Positions 1 through 5,497 of a stretch of DNA of 5,497 nt are shown in pieces. The stretch is from contig JBBQRO010000211.1 in the NCBI GenBank assembly GCA_038214685.1, forward strand, positions 1-5,497, written 5' to 3'. The DNA comes from CADCTB01 sp038214685. Its GTDB lineage: Bacteria > Actinomycetota > Acidimicrobiia > Acidimicrobiales > AC-14. Below the pieces are notes generated by a model. That model was not told the origin of the DNA and searched no databases. It saw only the letters and a program-made list of their open reading frames with translations. The position numbers were made by a program, and so were the translations under genes. The stretch's first letter is position 1. Each line of letters begins with the position of its first letter.

Positions 1-136
1 CAAGGTCACCGACGCCCAGCTCGCCGATATCAACCTCGTCCGTCACGAGTGGCATGGCGATTGGAACTACACAATCTCCACGATCGCGCGACGCATAAGC
101 GAATGACCGACCAAGTAGTTACCTTTCAGGCCCTTA
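1..136 (+). mobile_element. Right-hand part of an insertion sequence (ISAzo13-like), end approximate
   Basis: The transposase stop at 106 is followed by a stretch at 112-136 (CAAGTAGTTACC, then TTTCAGGCCCTTA) that loosely resembles, from memory, the CAAGT-A-TT core of ISAzo13-family terminal repeats. The left end is outside the window, so the inverted repeat cannot be paired and no target duplication can be checked. The boundary at 136 is a guess. Confidence 0.35.
2..106 (+). CDS. Transposase C-terminal fragment, probably ISAzo13 family (5' end outside window)
   Basis: This frame is open from the window edge and ends at TGA 104-106, giving the last 34 residues of a longer protein. The readable tail has the motif WHGDWNYTI at residues 17-25 of the fragment, preceded by VTDAQLADI. 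From memory this matches the C-terminus of ISAzo13-type (Rhodopirellula-type) DDE transposases, which end in a FHGEWNYTI-like motif; that family assignment is recalled, not searched. The protein would cut and rejoin the ends of its insertion sequence. The catalytic domain lies upstream of the window, so I cannot tell whether the element is intact. The short distance to the apparently gene-free DNA that follows suggests the right end of the element lies within a few tens of bases of the stop. Confidence 0.68.
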   Translation, partial: KVTDAQLADINLVRHEWHGDWNYTISTIARRISE

Positions 137-772
137 TCGAGCACATCGGGGCTGTCGACGTGGTCGAACTCCGGAATGACATCCTTCATCCGTACTGGCA
201 CTCCTCCATGATGCCCCTTCCGCGTGCCGAGTCGCGCCGCCGACATCCTGGCGCTTGGGGCCTCTCGTAGGCGGTACCACGTGTCTCCTAACGCCGGGTG
301 GAGATCACTATTGCCGGGGTCGGTTTGTGCTCTTGCTCACACTGCAAGCGCGACGGCGGCGATCGCACCGACATTCCGAGGCGCGACCCGCGTCTGGCCG
401 GACTCCCACTGCTCGTAGTCCAGTGCCCTCGCCCGGCGACCACGACCGTGAGCCCGGGCTCCCTACGAAGCCGTCAGAGCAGGGAAGGGGTAGACGGGGT
501 GAGGATGGGAGCCTCTCGGGACGAGCCGGGGCGATCAACCTACAACCGTGGACTCGAACGACATGGGGGTCGTTTGCCGGCAGCTATGACTCGGAACCGA
601 GGACCCGAACCCACACTGCACGTCGGGCAGACCGGCGCCTGTCGTCCCCAGGAATCATCTACAACATTCGACTACGCCAGATCGTGGTCGGGGTGCGGCG
701 GTTTTCCTGGGCCGATCGCGGGCAGGTGCACGTCTAGGGGAGGCCAGTGATCCGAGCGAGAGGACTATGACC
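107..772. other. Stretch with no convincing gene, between the insertion sequence and the - strand operon
   Basis: Several open frames run through 224-750, but they overlap one another on both strands. Their translations are rich in Arg, Pro, Gly and Ser with no recognisable motif, and none has a good ribosome site at a sensible distance, as expected for shadows in GC-rich non-coding or decayed DNA. I see no complete tRNA cloverleaf, no rRNA, no array of repeats and no strong hairpin with a T-tract that would end the leftward operon. The DNA may be debris of earlier insertions. Confidence 0.5.
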
Positions 773-1438
773 TCAGGGCAATGGCGGCACCGCTGGCGGA
801 GTAGGGCACGGCACAAGGGTTATTGATCCGGTCACCACCGACGGTGTGCGTTCGAACTTGACGACGGTCCCTGCTGCATCCGTGATACAGACCGAACCAG
901 AGGTCGACTCTTTGTCTGGCACAAACCACACCCCGAAAACAACAAGTACCAGCGCCACGACGGGGTACATCCACCAACGAACGCGACGCCAGTTAGAAAG
1001 CCAGACCAAGCGTAGGGATACCGGCTCGAGAGCTCGTTCTACCCCGAACTGATAGCGTTTGATATGTACGCGAAGTTCCTGAATAACTTGCGGACGAACG
1101 GTCTTCGCTTCTCGGAGGACGGCAACATATGCATGGAACAGTCGCTCCAAGGATCGTACTCGAGCCGCAGCTCGCCTGAAATGAGCCCAGTGAAGTCCGT
1201 CGAGGTACGCTAGGACTACGAGAAGAGGAATCGCCACGAAGGCTATCGCTCCATTCTTATTCGTGAAAGCGAGTCCGGCGAAGAGGCTGGTCAGCGTTAT
1301 GGCGGTCGCAAATAAGGCATCAGTGATCGCCAAGAGTCGCTGCAGCAGGGCACGAGCGGCGTCGAGATCTCCCTTTGCGGCATCAATGAAGTCTCTGGCA
1401 TAGGGCAACTCTGGAATGGGGCCGTCGGTCTCGCTCAT
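773..1438 (-). CDS. Three-helix membrane protein, putative effector of the operon
   Basis: The product has 221 residues. Hydrophobic segments are visible at about 41-58, 64-80 and 155-173. The first two form a tight hairpin with a short Asn-Lys-Asn-Gly turn. They are followed by a basic, helix-prone region (about 85-135, with many Arg and Glu), and after the third segment comes a 48-residue tail ending in Pro-rich sequence. The tail has two cysteines, C184 and C211, that could pair if it is outside the cell. Two membrane helices followed by a long amphipathic helix resemble the layout of SLATT-type effector domains, but this is a topology resemblance only and I recognise no family. The start is ATG 1436-1438, nine bases after the previous stop, with no clear Shine-Dalgarno site, so it probably depends on translational coupling. 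It is the last gene of the operon. By eye its base composition is less GC-rich than the recombinases. A membrane-acting toxin or a membrane anchor are both possible. Confidence 0.82.
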   Translation of the reverse strand: MSETDGPIPELPYARDFIDAAKGDLDAARALLQRLLAITDALFATAITLTSLFAGLAFTNKNGAIAFVAIPLLVVLAYLDGLHWAHFRRAAARVRSLERLFHAYVAVLREAKTVRPQVIQELRVHIKRYQFGVERALEPVSLRLVWLSNWRRVRWWMYPVVALVLVVFGVWFVPDKESTSGSVCITDAAGTVVKFERTPSVVTGSITLVPCPTPPAVPPLP

Positions 1439-1447
1439 GGTTTGGAG

Positions 1448-1936
1448 TTAGCTCGATACGATTTGATCGGCAATCTCCACATAAGATTCATGCGCTTCAG
1501 CGACCCTGGCTTCGAGGTCGTCAAGACTCTCGTCATTGGCCCAGGCCTCCAGTCGTACAAGCCATTCAGGAAAGAGGTCGACAAAAAATCGACGACCGTC
1601 CTCCTTGTCGCGAGATCCATAACCTCCCTCGCGAACTGTCTGACAAATCGGCTCAAAAGAGTAAAGAAACGTTTGTAGCTCATGTCTAATGTCGGCATCT
1701 TCAAGTTTTAGTCTCTCATCGGCCAGCATTGCTTCGCTTGGTCTCGAAAGCCCGACTATCCTGACTGAGAGGTTCACTGACGAAAGCGCTTCAAGGGTGC
1801 TTTCAACCAGGAGCACAAGAGCGTGAGAACCGTGGAGTTGCCGGTTGTTCTCATGGAGGCTACCGTCCTTGAGCGATGCTACGAAGTCGTCGATGGCGTC
1901 GAAAGCCTCGAGAACAATACCACCTGTGTCAGGCAT
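1448..1936 (-). CDS. Small, probably all-helical protein of unknown function, middle gene of the operon
   Basis: The product has 162 residues, no signal peptide and no membrane segment. It reads as about six helices (roughly 7-24, 28-52, 66-78, 80-104, 113-135 and 136-160) and is strongly acidic. I do not recognise a family. Two weak HEPN-like spacings are visible: R144-x4-H149-x2-Y152 near the C-terminus and R32-x5-H38 near the N-terminus. The first recalls the R-x4-H-x-Y motif of HepT toxins but has one extra residue before the tyrosine and no polar residue after the arginine, so it proves nothing. The ATG start lies three bases past the TGA of the nucleotidyltransferase gene, and the stop lies nine bases before the membrane-protein gene, which strongly implies co-expression. 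It could be the toxin partner of the nucleotidyltransferase or an adaptor to the membrane protein. Base composition is clearly less GC-rich than the recombinases. Confidence 0.8.
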   Translation of the reverse strand: MPDTGGIVLEAFDAIDDFVASLKDGSLHENNRQLHGSHALVLLVESTLEALSSVNLSVRIVGLSRPSEAMLADERLKLEDADIRHELQTFLYSFEPICQTVREGGYGSRDKEDGRRFFVDLFPEWLVRLEAWANDESLDDLEARVAEAHESYVEIADQIVSS

Positions 1937-1939
1937 GCC

Positions 1940-2677
1940 TCATTCCGCCAAGTGCGCAACAGAGCCGGCTAAAGCTCTCATCTCGCTCGCCGCCATGGGC
2001 TCAGGAGGTAGGTCTGCTTCAGTCCGGCCTCGAGCACGAGCATATTCGTAGTAGGGCCGTAGGTCCTTGAGGGACTGGAGATCCGGACCCAGTTCAGGGC
2101 GAAGCTCGGCGTACCTGTCGAAGGCTCGTTGCCAGCTGTACTCGTGGATGCCTTCCTGTAACAGGCGAAGTATTGCAAGTGAACGCGCAATTCCGTACAG
2201 GTGAGACAGCGCTGTGACCGGGCTATTCCGAAATCTGCCAGCCCGAAGCAGCGGCTCCAGGTGCTTCGCTCGGTTACGTACTTCTCGGCCCAAGGCATCC
2301 CTGTCGAAGGCCCTGTCTGATAACGAACTCCTGACTCGCCCCCACGATGGCTTGGAGCAGAGGAGGATTCCCTCGTCGAGCAGATGCGCAACGAAGGACG
2401 GACGATCCACGGCTTCCTGTAGCAGGGCGGCAACCGTCATGACAAGTGGGGGGTGGTCCTCCCGCGACTGTTGTCGGAAAGCGGCGAGGACCGCCTGGCG
2501 TCCCTCGCCGTCCTCCACAACGACCAAGACGTCCAGATCGCTCTGCTCGTCGCAATCACCCCTAGCCACTGAACCAAACAGAACTACGGCAGCCACATGC
2601 TCGCCCTGTAGCTGACCGAGCAACTCTCGCACGCCCGTAGCCCTAGGGTGCACCGGCGCCGGCGAACTCTTGTCCAC
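1940..2677 (-). CDS. MNT-type nucleotidyltransferase with helical C-terminal domain, first gene of the operon
   Basis: The product has 245 residues from the chosen GTG at 2677. Residues about 14-105 form a minimal nucleotidyltransferase domain: FGSVARG at 34-40 and SDLDV at 46-50 give an exact GS-x10-DxD motif with metal-binding candidates D47 and D49. This fold moves NMP groups from NTP to a protein or small molecule. The usual third acidic residue is not obvious in the later strand (PLVMTVA, 77-83). Residues about 120-225 are helical, with R134-N-R-A-K-H139 and a later LRPYYEYAR segment, recalling HEPN or KNTase C-terminal helical domains; this assignment is tentative. In MntA-HepT pairs such a protein is the antitoxin and AMPylates its HEPN partner. 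CBASS cyclases also use GS..DxD but with a larger, different core, so I favour MNT. The upstream GTG at 2686 would extend the protein by three residues but overlaps the ribosome site. Confidence 0.85.
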   Translation of the reverse strand: MDKSSPAPVHPRATGVRELLGQLQGEHVAAVVLFGSVARGDCDEQSDLDVLVVVEDGEGRQAVLAAFRQQSREDHPPLVMTVAALLQEAVDRPSFVAHLLDEGILLCSKPSWGRVRSSLSDRAFDRDALGREVRNRAKHLEPLLRAGRFRNSPVTALSHLYGIARSLAILRLLQEGIHEYSWQRAFDRYAELRPELGPDLQSLKDLRPYYEYARARGRTEADLPPEPMAASEMRALAGSVAHLAE

Positions 2678-2682
2678 TCGAG

Positions 2683-2690
2683 TCACCTCC
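2683..2690 (-). promoter_or_regulatory. Ribosome binding site of the nucleotidyltransferase gene, decides the start
   Basis: On the - strand the sequence reads GGAGGTGA. Its GTG (2686-2684) is in frame and could be taken as the start, but it lies inside the Shine-Dalgarno element itself. Eight bases separate GGAGG from the next in-frame GTG at 2677, which is ideal spacing, so 2677 is the better start. Confidence 0.75.
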
Positions 2691-3137
2691 GAGGCTACTT
2701 GATGGGCGTGACGTGATGGTAATCCCCAGAGGCAAGGCTGCGCTAGCTAGGGCGAGACAGCTCTGCTCGACGACTGTCGTCCCATCGGGTGTGTCGCCGC
2801 AGCAGTGAGCGGGATCCTGGATCATCTTCGGATTAACTCCATGTCGTAGAGCCGGAGCAGGTACATCACGAACTCCTCGACGATCGCTCTGAAGGTGATC
2901 GAGGTCGACTGAACCCAGCGGGCGCCATGGCCCGGATGCCACCCCGGTGACAGGCGGTGCCGCAGCGCTGCTCGCGCATCAAGAGCTGGACGGTGGCAAA
3001 AGGCTTGTGACCCCAGAGTACGTCGTCGGCATCCGCCCTTCCCGTCCGCCCTTTGCCGCCTGCGGGCACCGTAGCCGAACGGACCCCGGTGTGCCGGTCT
3101 GATATCCCGACCCATCTACTGGTTGTCTGTTCCGATC

Positions 3138-3162
3138 CTCCTCGGAGCCCTCCTCCGAGGAG
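3138..3162. repeat. Perfect 10-bp inverted repeat (hairpin) with 5-base loop
   Basis: The arm CTCCTCGGAG at 3138-3147 is the exact reverse complement of CTCCGAGGAG at 3153-3162, separated by CCCTC. It lies in gene-free DNA about 230 bases upstream of the recombinase start. No T-tract follows on either strand, so a classical intrinsic terminator is unlikely, though GC-rich actinobacteria also use T-less terminators. It could equally be a protein-binding or recombination site. Confidence 0.75.
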
Positions 3163-3339
3163 CGCGCAATCGGGCTACCCAGCGAGGTCCGCTCTCGCCG
3201 TTTGCGACGCAGTCGCTCAACGACGGTCTGACGCTACCGGGAGCCGAAGAACCTCTCGCCCCATAAACGTCGGCGCTCCACGCACCGACGATCGCCCCAC
3301 AACGCCGGTTATACGGGTGATCCACCTCTTGGGCTGATG

Positions 3340-3360
3340 GCCCGGGGACCCTTCCCGGGC
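3340..3360. repeat. Perfect 7-bp GC inverted repeat just upstream of the recombinase ribosome site
   Basis: GCCCGGG at 3340-3346 pairs with CCCGGGC at 3354-3360 around a 7-base loop (GACCCTT). G-T pairs at 3347/3353 and 3339/3361 could lengthen the stem. It sits 14 bases before the GGAGGG site of the first recombinase. It could be a leader hairpin that modulates recombinase expression, a read-through barrier, or a site bound by the recombinase itself. Confidence 0.7.
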
Positions 3361-3374
3361 TCAGGTCCGTCGAC

Positions 3375-3380
3375 GGAGGG
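3375..3380 (+). promoter_or_regulatory. Ribosome binding site of the first recombinase
   Basis: GGAGGG lies nine bases before ATG 3390-3392. It supports this start over downstream in-frame alternatives. Confidence 0.7.
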
Positions 3381-3389
3381 AAGCGTGTC

Positions 3390-4430
3390 ATGTGGAGCCC
3401 GCGGTTCGAGTGTGTCGTTGGCGAGGACGGCGAGCAGCGCTATCGCGTCGGTCACGAGCTGATCGATGAGTTCTTGGAGTTCATCGCAGCGCGGGCCCGG
3501 CCGAACACGGTCAGGGCCTACGCGCATGATCTGAAGATCTTCTTCAAGGTCGTGGGCAAGGAGCCGGCGGAGGTGACCTCGCGTGACGTGTTGGCCTTCG
3601 TGACCCAGCAGCGCCGGGGCCGCTCCGGGACAGAGAACGTGGTGCGGATCACCGATGGGTCCGCCGGGTTGTCGGCGGCGACGATCAAGCGGCGTCTCGC
3701 CGCGGTGTCCGCGCTCTACGGCTACCTGGTGGTGCGCGGCGACGCTGGCGTGTCGGCGAACCCGGTGCCGCGCGGGTTGCCCACGCGCCAGCGCCGGCGG
3801 AACGGCCCGAAGGTGGTGCCCTTGGTCCGGGGCGTGCGACGCCTCCCCCGGATCTTGGACCCCGCCGATGTCAACCGGCTGCTGGGCGCGTTGCGCACCG
3901 ACCGAGACCGGGCGATCGTCCAGGCGATGTTGCTGGCGGGGCTGCGCCGCTGCGAGGTCCTCGGTCTCCGGCTCGAGGATCTGCGCCTCGGCGAGTGGCG
4001 GGTCTTCGTTGTCGACGGCAAGGGTGGCCATGAGCGTCTCGTGCCGATCTCGACGACGTTCTTCACGACGGTCGCTGCGTACCTCAACACCGAACGCCCG
4101 GCCGACGCCACCACCGACCGGGTGTTCGTCGCGTTGAAGGGCCCGACCCGCGGCGGTCCGCTGTCCGCCCCCGGGCTCGACGAGGTCATGACCGCAGCTC
4201 GGGCCCGAGCCGGACTGAACCGGGGCACATGCCACGAGTTGCGCCACACCTGCTTCACCCGGTTGCGCGAGGCGGGCATGGCCATCGAAGCGCTCCAGGC
4301 GCTCGCCGGTCACCGCTCGATCGAGTCGACCCGGATCTACCTGCACCTCGGCGCCGACTGGCTCGCCGATGAGTACAGGCGCGCCGCCGCCGCGATCGAG
4401 ACGCTCGCGACTACCGAGGCGACCCGATGA
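3390..4430 (+). CDS. Tyrosine recombinase (integrase), first of a tandem pair
   Basis: The product has 346 residues and appears complete. Residues about 22-118 form the N-terminal SAM-like core-binding domain (ARPNTVRAYAHDL at 36-48 is typical). Residues about 155-335 form the catalytic domain with all the expected residues: R186 in AGLRRCE, K211 in DGKGGHE, H282 and R285 in HELRH, H308 in AGHRS and the nucleophile Y317 in RIYLHL. It should cut and exchange DNA strands through a 3'-phosphotyrosine bond at the ends of its element. Length and motifs fit XerC/D-like and RIT/Tn554-type transposition recombinases rather than phage integrases with long arm-binding domains. The ATG is supported by GGAGGG nine bases upstream. 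The stop overlaps the next start as ATGA, so the two are translationally coupled and probably act together. Codon use is very GC-rich. Confidence 0.93.
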   Translation: MWSPRFECVVGEDGEQRYRVGHELIDEFLEFIAARARPNTVRAYAHDLKIFFKVVGKEPAEVTSRDVLAFVTQQRRGRSGTENVVRITDGSAGLSAATIKRRLAAVSALYGYLVVRGDAGVSANPVPRGLPTRQRRRNGPKVVPLVRGVRRLPRILDPADVNRLLGALRTDRDRAIVQAMLLAGLRRCEVLGLRLEDLRLGEWRVFVVDGKGGHERLVPISTTFFTTVAAYLNTERPADATTDRVFVALKGPTRGGPLSAPGLDEVMTAARARAGLNRGTCHELRHTCFTRLREAGMAIEALQALAGHRSIESTRIYLHLGADWLADEYRRAAAAIETLATTEATR

Positions 4431-5497
4431 GCGCCCGACCGCTCCCGGCCGTCGCGTTCATCGCCGAGGCGACCGTCGCCGACGGTCGACCAGCGAAGGA
4501 GATCTCCTGGCCCCAGATCATCGTGGCGGCCCCCCAGATGGCGGCCACCATGGCCCGATACCTCGATCAGCTCGCGGTGTCCGCCCGCCCCGCCACCGTC
4601 CTTGCGGTCGACCTGACGCTGCGCCAGTTCGCCGGGTGCGTCACCGCCAGCGACCCGACGTGTCAGACCATGGTTCAGGTCACCCGCGGTCACTTCGAGG
4701 ACTACAAGCGCTGGCTCGCCCACAGGCCAGGCCGGCGCGGCGCCCTGTCCGCGACCACGATCTCGGGGCGGCTCGGGCTGCTCCGCACCTTCTTCGAACG
4801 CATCATCGAGTGGGGCTACGACGACGCACCAGCGCGGGTCCCGATCTTCGCCGGTGACTTCCCCAACCGCGACGAACCGCTCCCGAAGTTCCTCGACGAT
4901 CCCACCGCGGCGAAGTTCATGGCCGGCCTCGCCGCCGACGAGAACCCACGCCGGCGGCTCATGGTCGAGATCCTCGCCCGCACCGGGATCCGCTCCGGCG
5001 AACTGTCCGGGCTCGAAGACGACGCCATGATCCTCATCGGCGACACCCACTGGCTCCGCATCCCCGTCGGCAAGCTCCACAACGACCGCTACGTGCCCCT
5101 GCTCCCGCTGCTCGTCGAGCTCATCGACCACCACCGCGCCACCCGCGGCCCCGCCCGCTCAGGACGCCTCGTCGAACGAGACGACGGCCAACCCTTCGAC
5201 CGGCGCACCATCCACCGCTACGTCGCCGCCGTCGCCAAACGCGCCGGTGTCGGACCCGTGCACCCCCACCAACTCCGCCACACCCTCGCCACCCAAGCCA
5301 TCAACCGAGGCATGAGCCTCGAAGCGATCGCCGCTCTCCTTGGCCACCGATCCATGAAGATGACAATGACCTACGCCCGCATCTCGGACCGCACCGTCGC
5401 CGACGAGTACGTCCGCGTCACCACCGCGGTCGAGGCCAACTACCAGCCGGGCACCCCGCTGATCGCAAGCACGGCGGGCCAGATCATGACTGGCCTC
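4427..5497 (+). CDS. Tyrosine recombinase (integrase), second of the pair, 3' end outside window
   Basis: The frame is open from ATG 4427 to the window edge, giving 357 residues with no stop. The start overlaps the previous stop as ATGA, and a GAGG at 4416-4419 offers a ribosome site seven bases upstream. The core-binding domain spans about residues 36-135 and the catalytic domain about 155-330, with R189 in TGIRSGE, K216 in VGKLHND, H281 and R284 in HQLRH, H307 in LGHRS and the nucleophile Y316 in MTYARI. All six signature positions are present. More than 40 residues already follow the tyrosine. From memory, actinobacterial relatives continue with a Cys-containing C-terminal segment, so a longer protein than its partner is likely. 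Tandem, overlapping and clearly different recombinases are typical of RIT (recombinase in trio) and Tn554-like elements. Confidence 0.92.
   Translation, partial: MSARPLPAVAFIAEATVADGRPAKEISWPQIIVAAPQMAATMARYLDQLAVSARPATVLAVDLTLRQFAGCVTASDPTCQTMVQVTRGHFEDYKRWLAHRPGRRGALSATTISGRLGLLRTFFERIIEWGYDDAPARVPIFAGDFPNRDEPLPKFLDDPTAAKFMAGLAADENPRRRLMVEILARTGIRSGELSGLEDDAMILIGDTHWLRIPVGKLHNDRYVPLLPLLVELIDHHRATRGPARSGRLVERDDGQPFDRRTIHRYVAAVAKRAGVGPVHPHQLRHTLATQAINRGMSLEAIAALLGHRSMKMTMTYARISDRTVADEYVRVTTAVEANYQPGTPLIASTAGQIMTGL

Larger units (their letters stand above)
773..2677 (-). other. Candidate three-gene operon: nucleotidyltransferase, helical protein, membrane protein
   Basis: All three genes are on the - strand with gaps of 3 bases (1937-1939) and 9 bases (1439-1447), and only the first has a strong ribosome site. 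This is the pattern of a single transcript with coupled translation. Mobile-element genes flank the operon on both sides, and it contains no housekeeping gene. The domain mix suggests a toxin-antitoxin or anti-phage module. No terminator was identified downstream and no convincing promoter could be fixed upstream. Confidence 0.7.
2691..3389. other. Stretch with no convincing gene between the operon and the recombinases, with hairpins
   Basis: This stretch lies between the divergent operon start and the first recombinase and should hold both promoters and the left end of the recombinase element. Open frames on the - strand (within 2643-3391) and + strand (3053-3337) are short, mutually overlapping and without recognisable motifs, so I treat them as shadows or decayed fragments. 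Visible structure: perfect hairpins at 3138-3162 and 3340-3360, a 6-base inverted repeat CGTCGG/CCGACG at 3268-3273 and 3285-3290, and a TATACG at 3310-3315 that could be a -10 box for the recombinases but lacks a good -35 partner. Confidence 0.5.
3390..5497 (+). mobile_element. Part of a multi-recombinase mobile element (RIT- or Tn554-like)
   Basis: Two distinct tyrosine recombinases overlap by ATGA in one transcription unit with no excisionase, relaxase or phage gene beside them in the window. RIT elements carry three such genes in series and Tn554-like elements two plus a small accessory gene. The window ends within the second gene, so the third cannot be checked. The left end should be in 2691-3389, but without the right end the terminal repeats cannot be defined. 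The extent given covers only the genes. Confidence 0.6.

Noticed and set aside
103..270. Short + strand frame beginning at the ATGA that overlaps the transposase stop
   Set aside because: It has no recognisable motif and runs across the likely end of the insertion sequence, so the overlap is probably chance.
535..575. tRNA-like T-arm on the - strand around GTTCGAGTCC
   Set aside because: The T-stem has a mismatch and no acceptor, D or anticodon arm can be built around it.
255..750. Two overlapping long + strand frames (255-737 and 298-750) with a - strand frame against them
   Set aside because: The translations are low-information Arg/Pro/Ser/Gly-rich sequence without motifs or ribosome sites, as expected by chance in GC-rich DNA.
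1940..2677. Reading the nucleotidyltransferase as a CBASS cyclase (CD-NTase)
   Set aside because: The short GSVARG-to-SDLD motif and about 90-residue core fit MNT proteins; CD-NTases have a larger core and usually a different motif context.
2765..2785. Small inverted repeat GACGA/TCGTC upstream of the operon
   Set aside because: Only five base pairs with a three-base loop; easily due to chance in this base composition.
2822..3115. - strand frames that could be a frameshifted pseudogene
   Set aside because: Neither frame shows a recognisable domain, and there is no clear point where one protein would continue into the other.
3309..4346. Long - strand frame of about 345 codons opposite the first recombinase
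   Set aside because: It is the antisense shadow of a GC-rich gene; the + strand frame has all the tyrosine-recombinase catalytic residues.
4337..5134. - strand frame of about 265 codons opposite the second recombinase
   Set aside because: It is a shadow rich in Gly, Asp, Glu and Val with no domain, opposite a well-supported recombinase.
1..5497. CRISPR array or tandem repeat
   Set aside because: No regularly spaced direct repeats were seen anywhere in the window.

Overview
The window looks like accessory DNA from a high-GC actinobacterium. The tyrosine recombinases are strongly GC-biased at third codon positions and resemble actinobacterial recombinase pairs, and the best ribosome sites are classic GGAGG. 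No core metabolic or ribosomal gene is present. Mobile-element genes lie at both ends and a compact three-gene operon of unrecognised function lies between them.

Layout. Bases 2-106 hold the last 34 codons of a transposase, probably ISAzo13 family, on the + strand. Bases 107-772 show no convincing gene. On the - strand, transcribed right to left, lie three tightly packed genes: a MNT-type nucleotidyltransferase with a helical C-terminal half (2677-1940), a 162-residue, probably all-helical soluble protein (1936-1448) and a 221-residue protein with three predicted membrane segments (1438-773). The intergenic gaps are 3 and 9 bases, so they are very likely one transcript. About 0.7 kb without a convincing gene follows, with two perfect hairpins (3138-3162 and 3340-3360). 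On the + strand two intact-looking tyrosine recombinases follow (3390-4430 and 4427 to the window end). They overlap by ATGA, and the second is cut by the window edge.

Working model. The recombinase pair is the start of a multi-recombinase mobile element of the RIT or Tn554 kind; a third gene may lie just outside. The - strand operon is cargo or a neighbour in a mobile hotspot. Its make-up (a GS-x10-DxD nucleotidyltransferase, a small helical partner and a membrane protein with a SLATT-like two-helix hairpin) is what one would expect of a toxin-antitoxin or anti-phage module. That role is inferred from domains and context. I do not recognise this gene combination as a named system.
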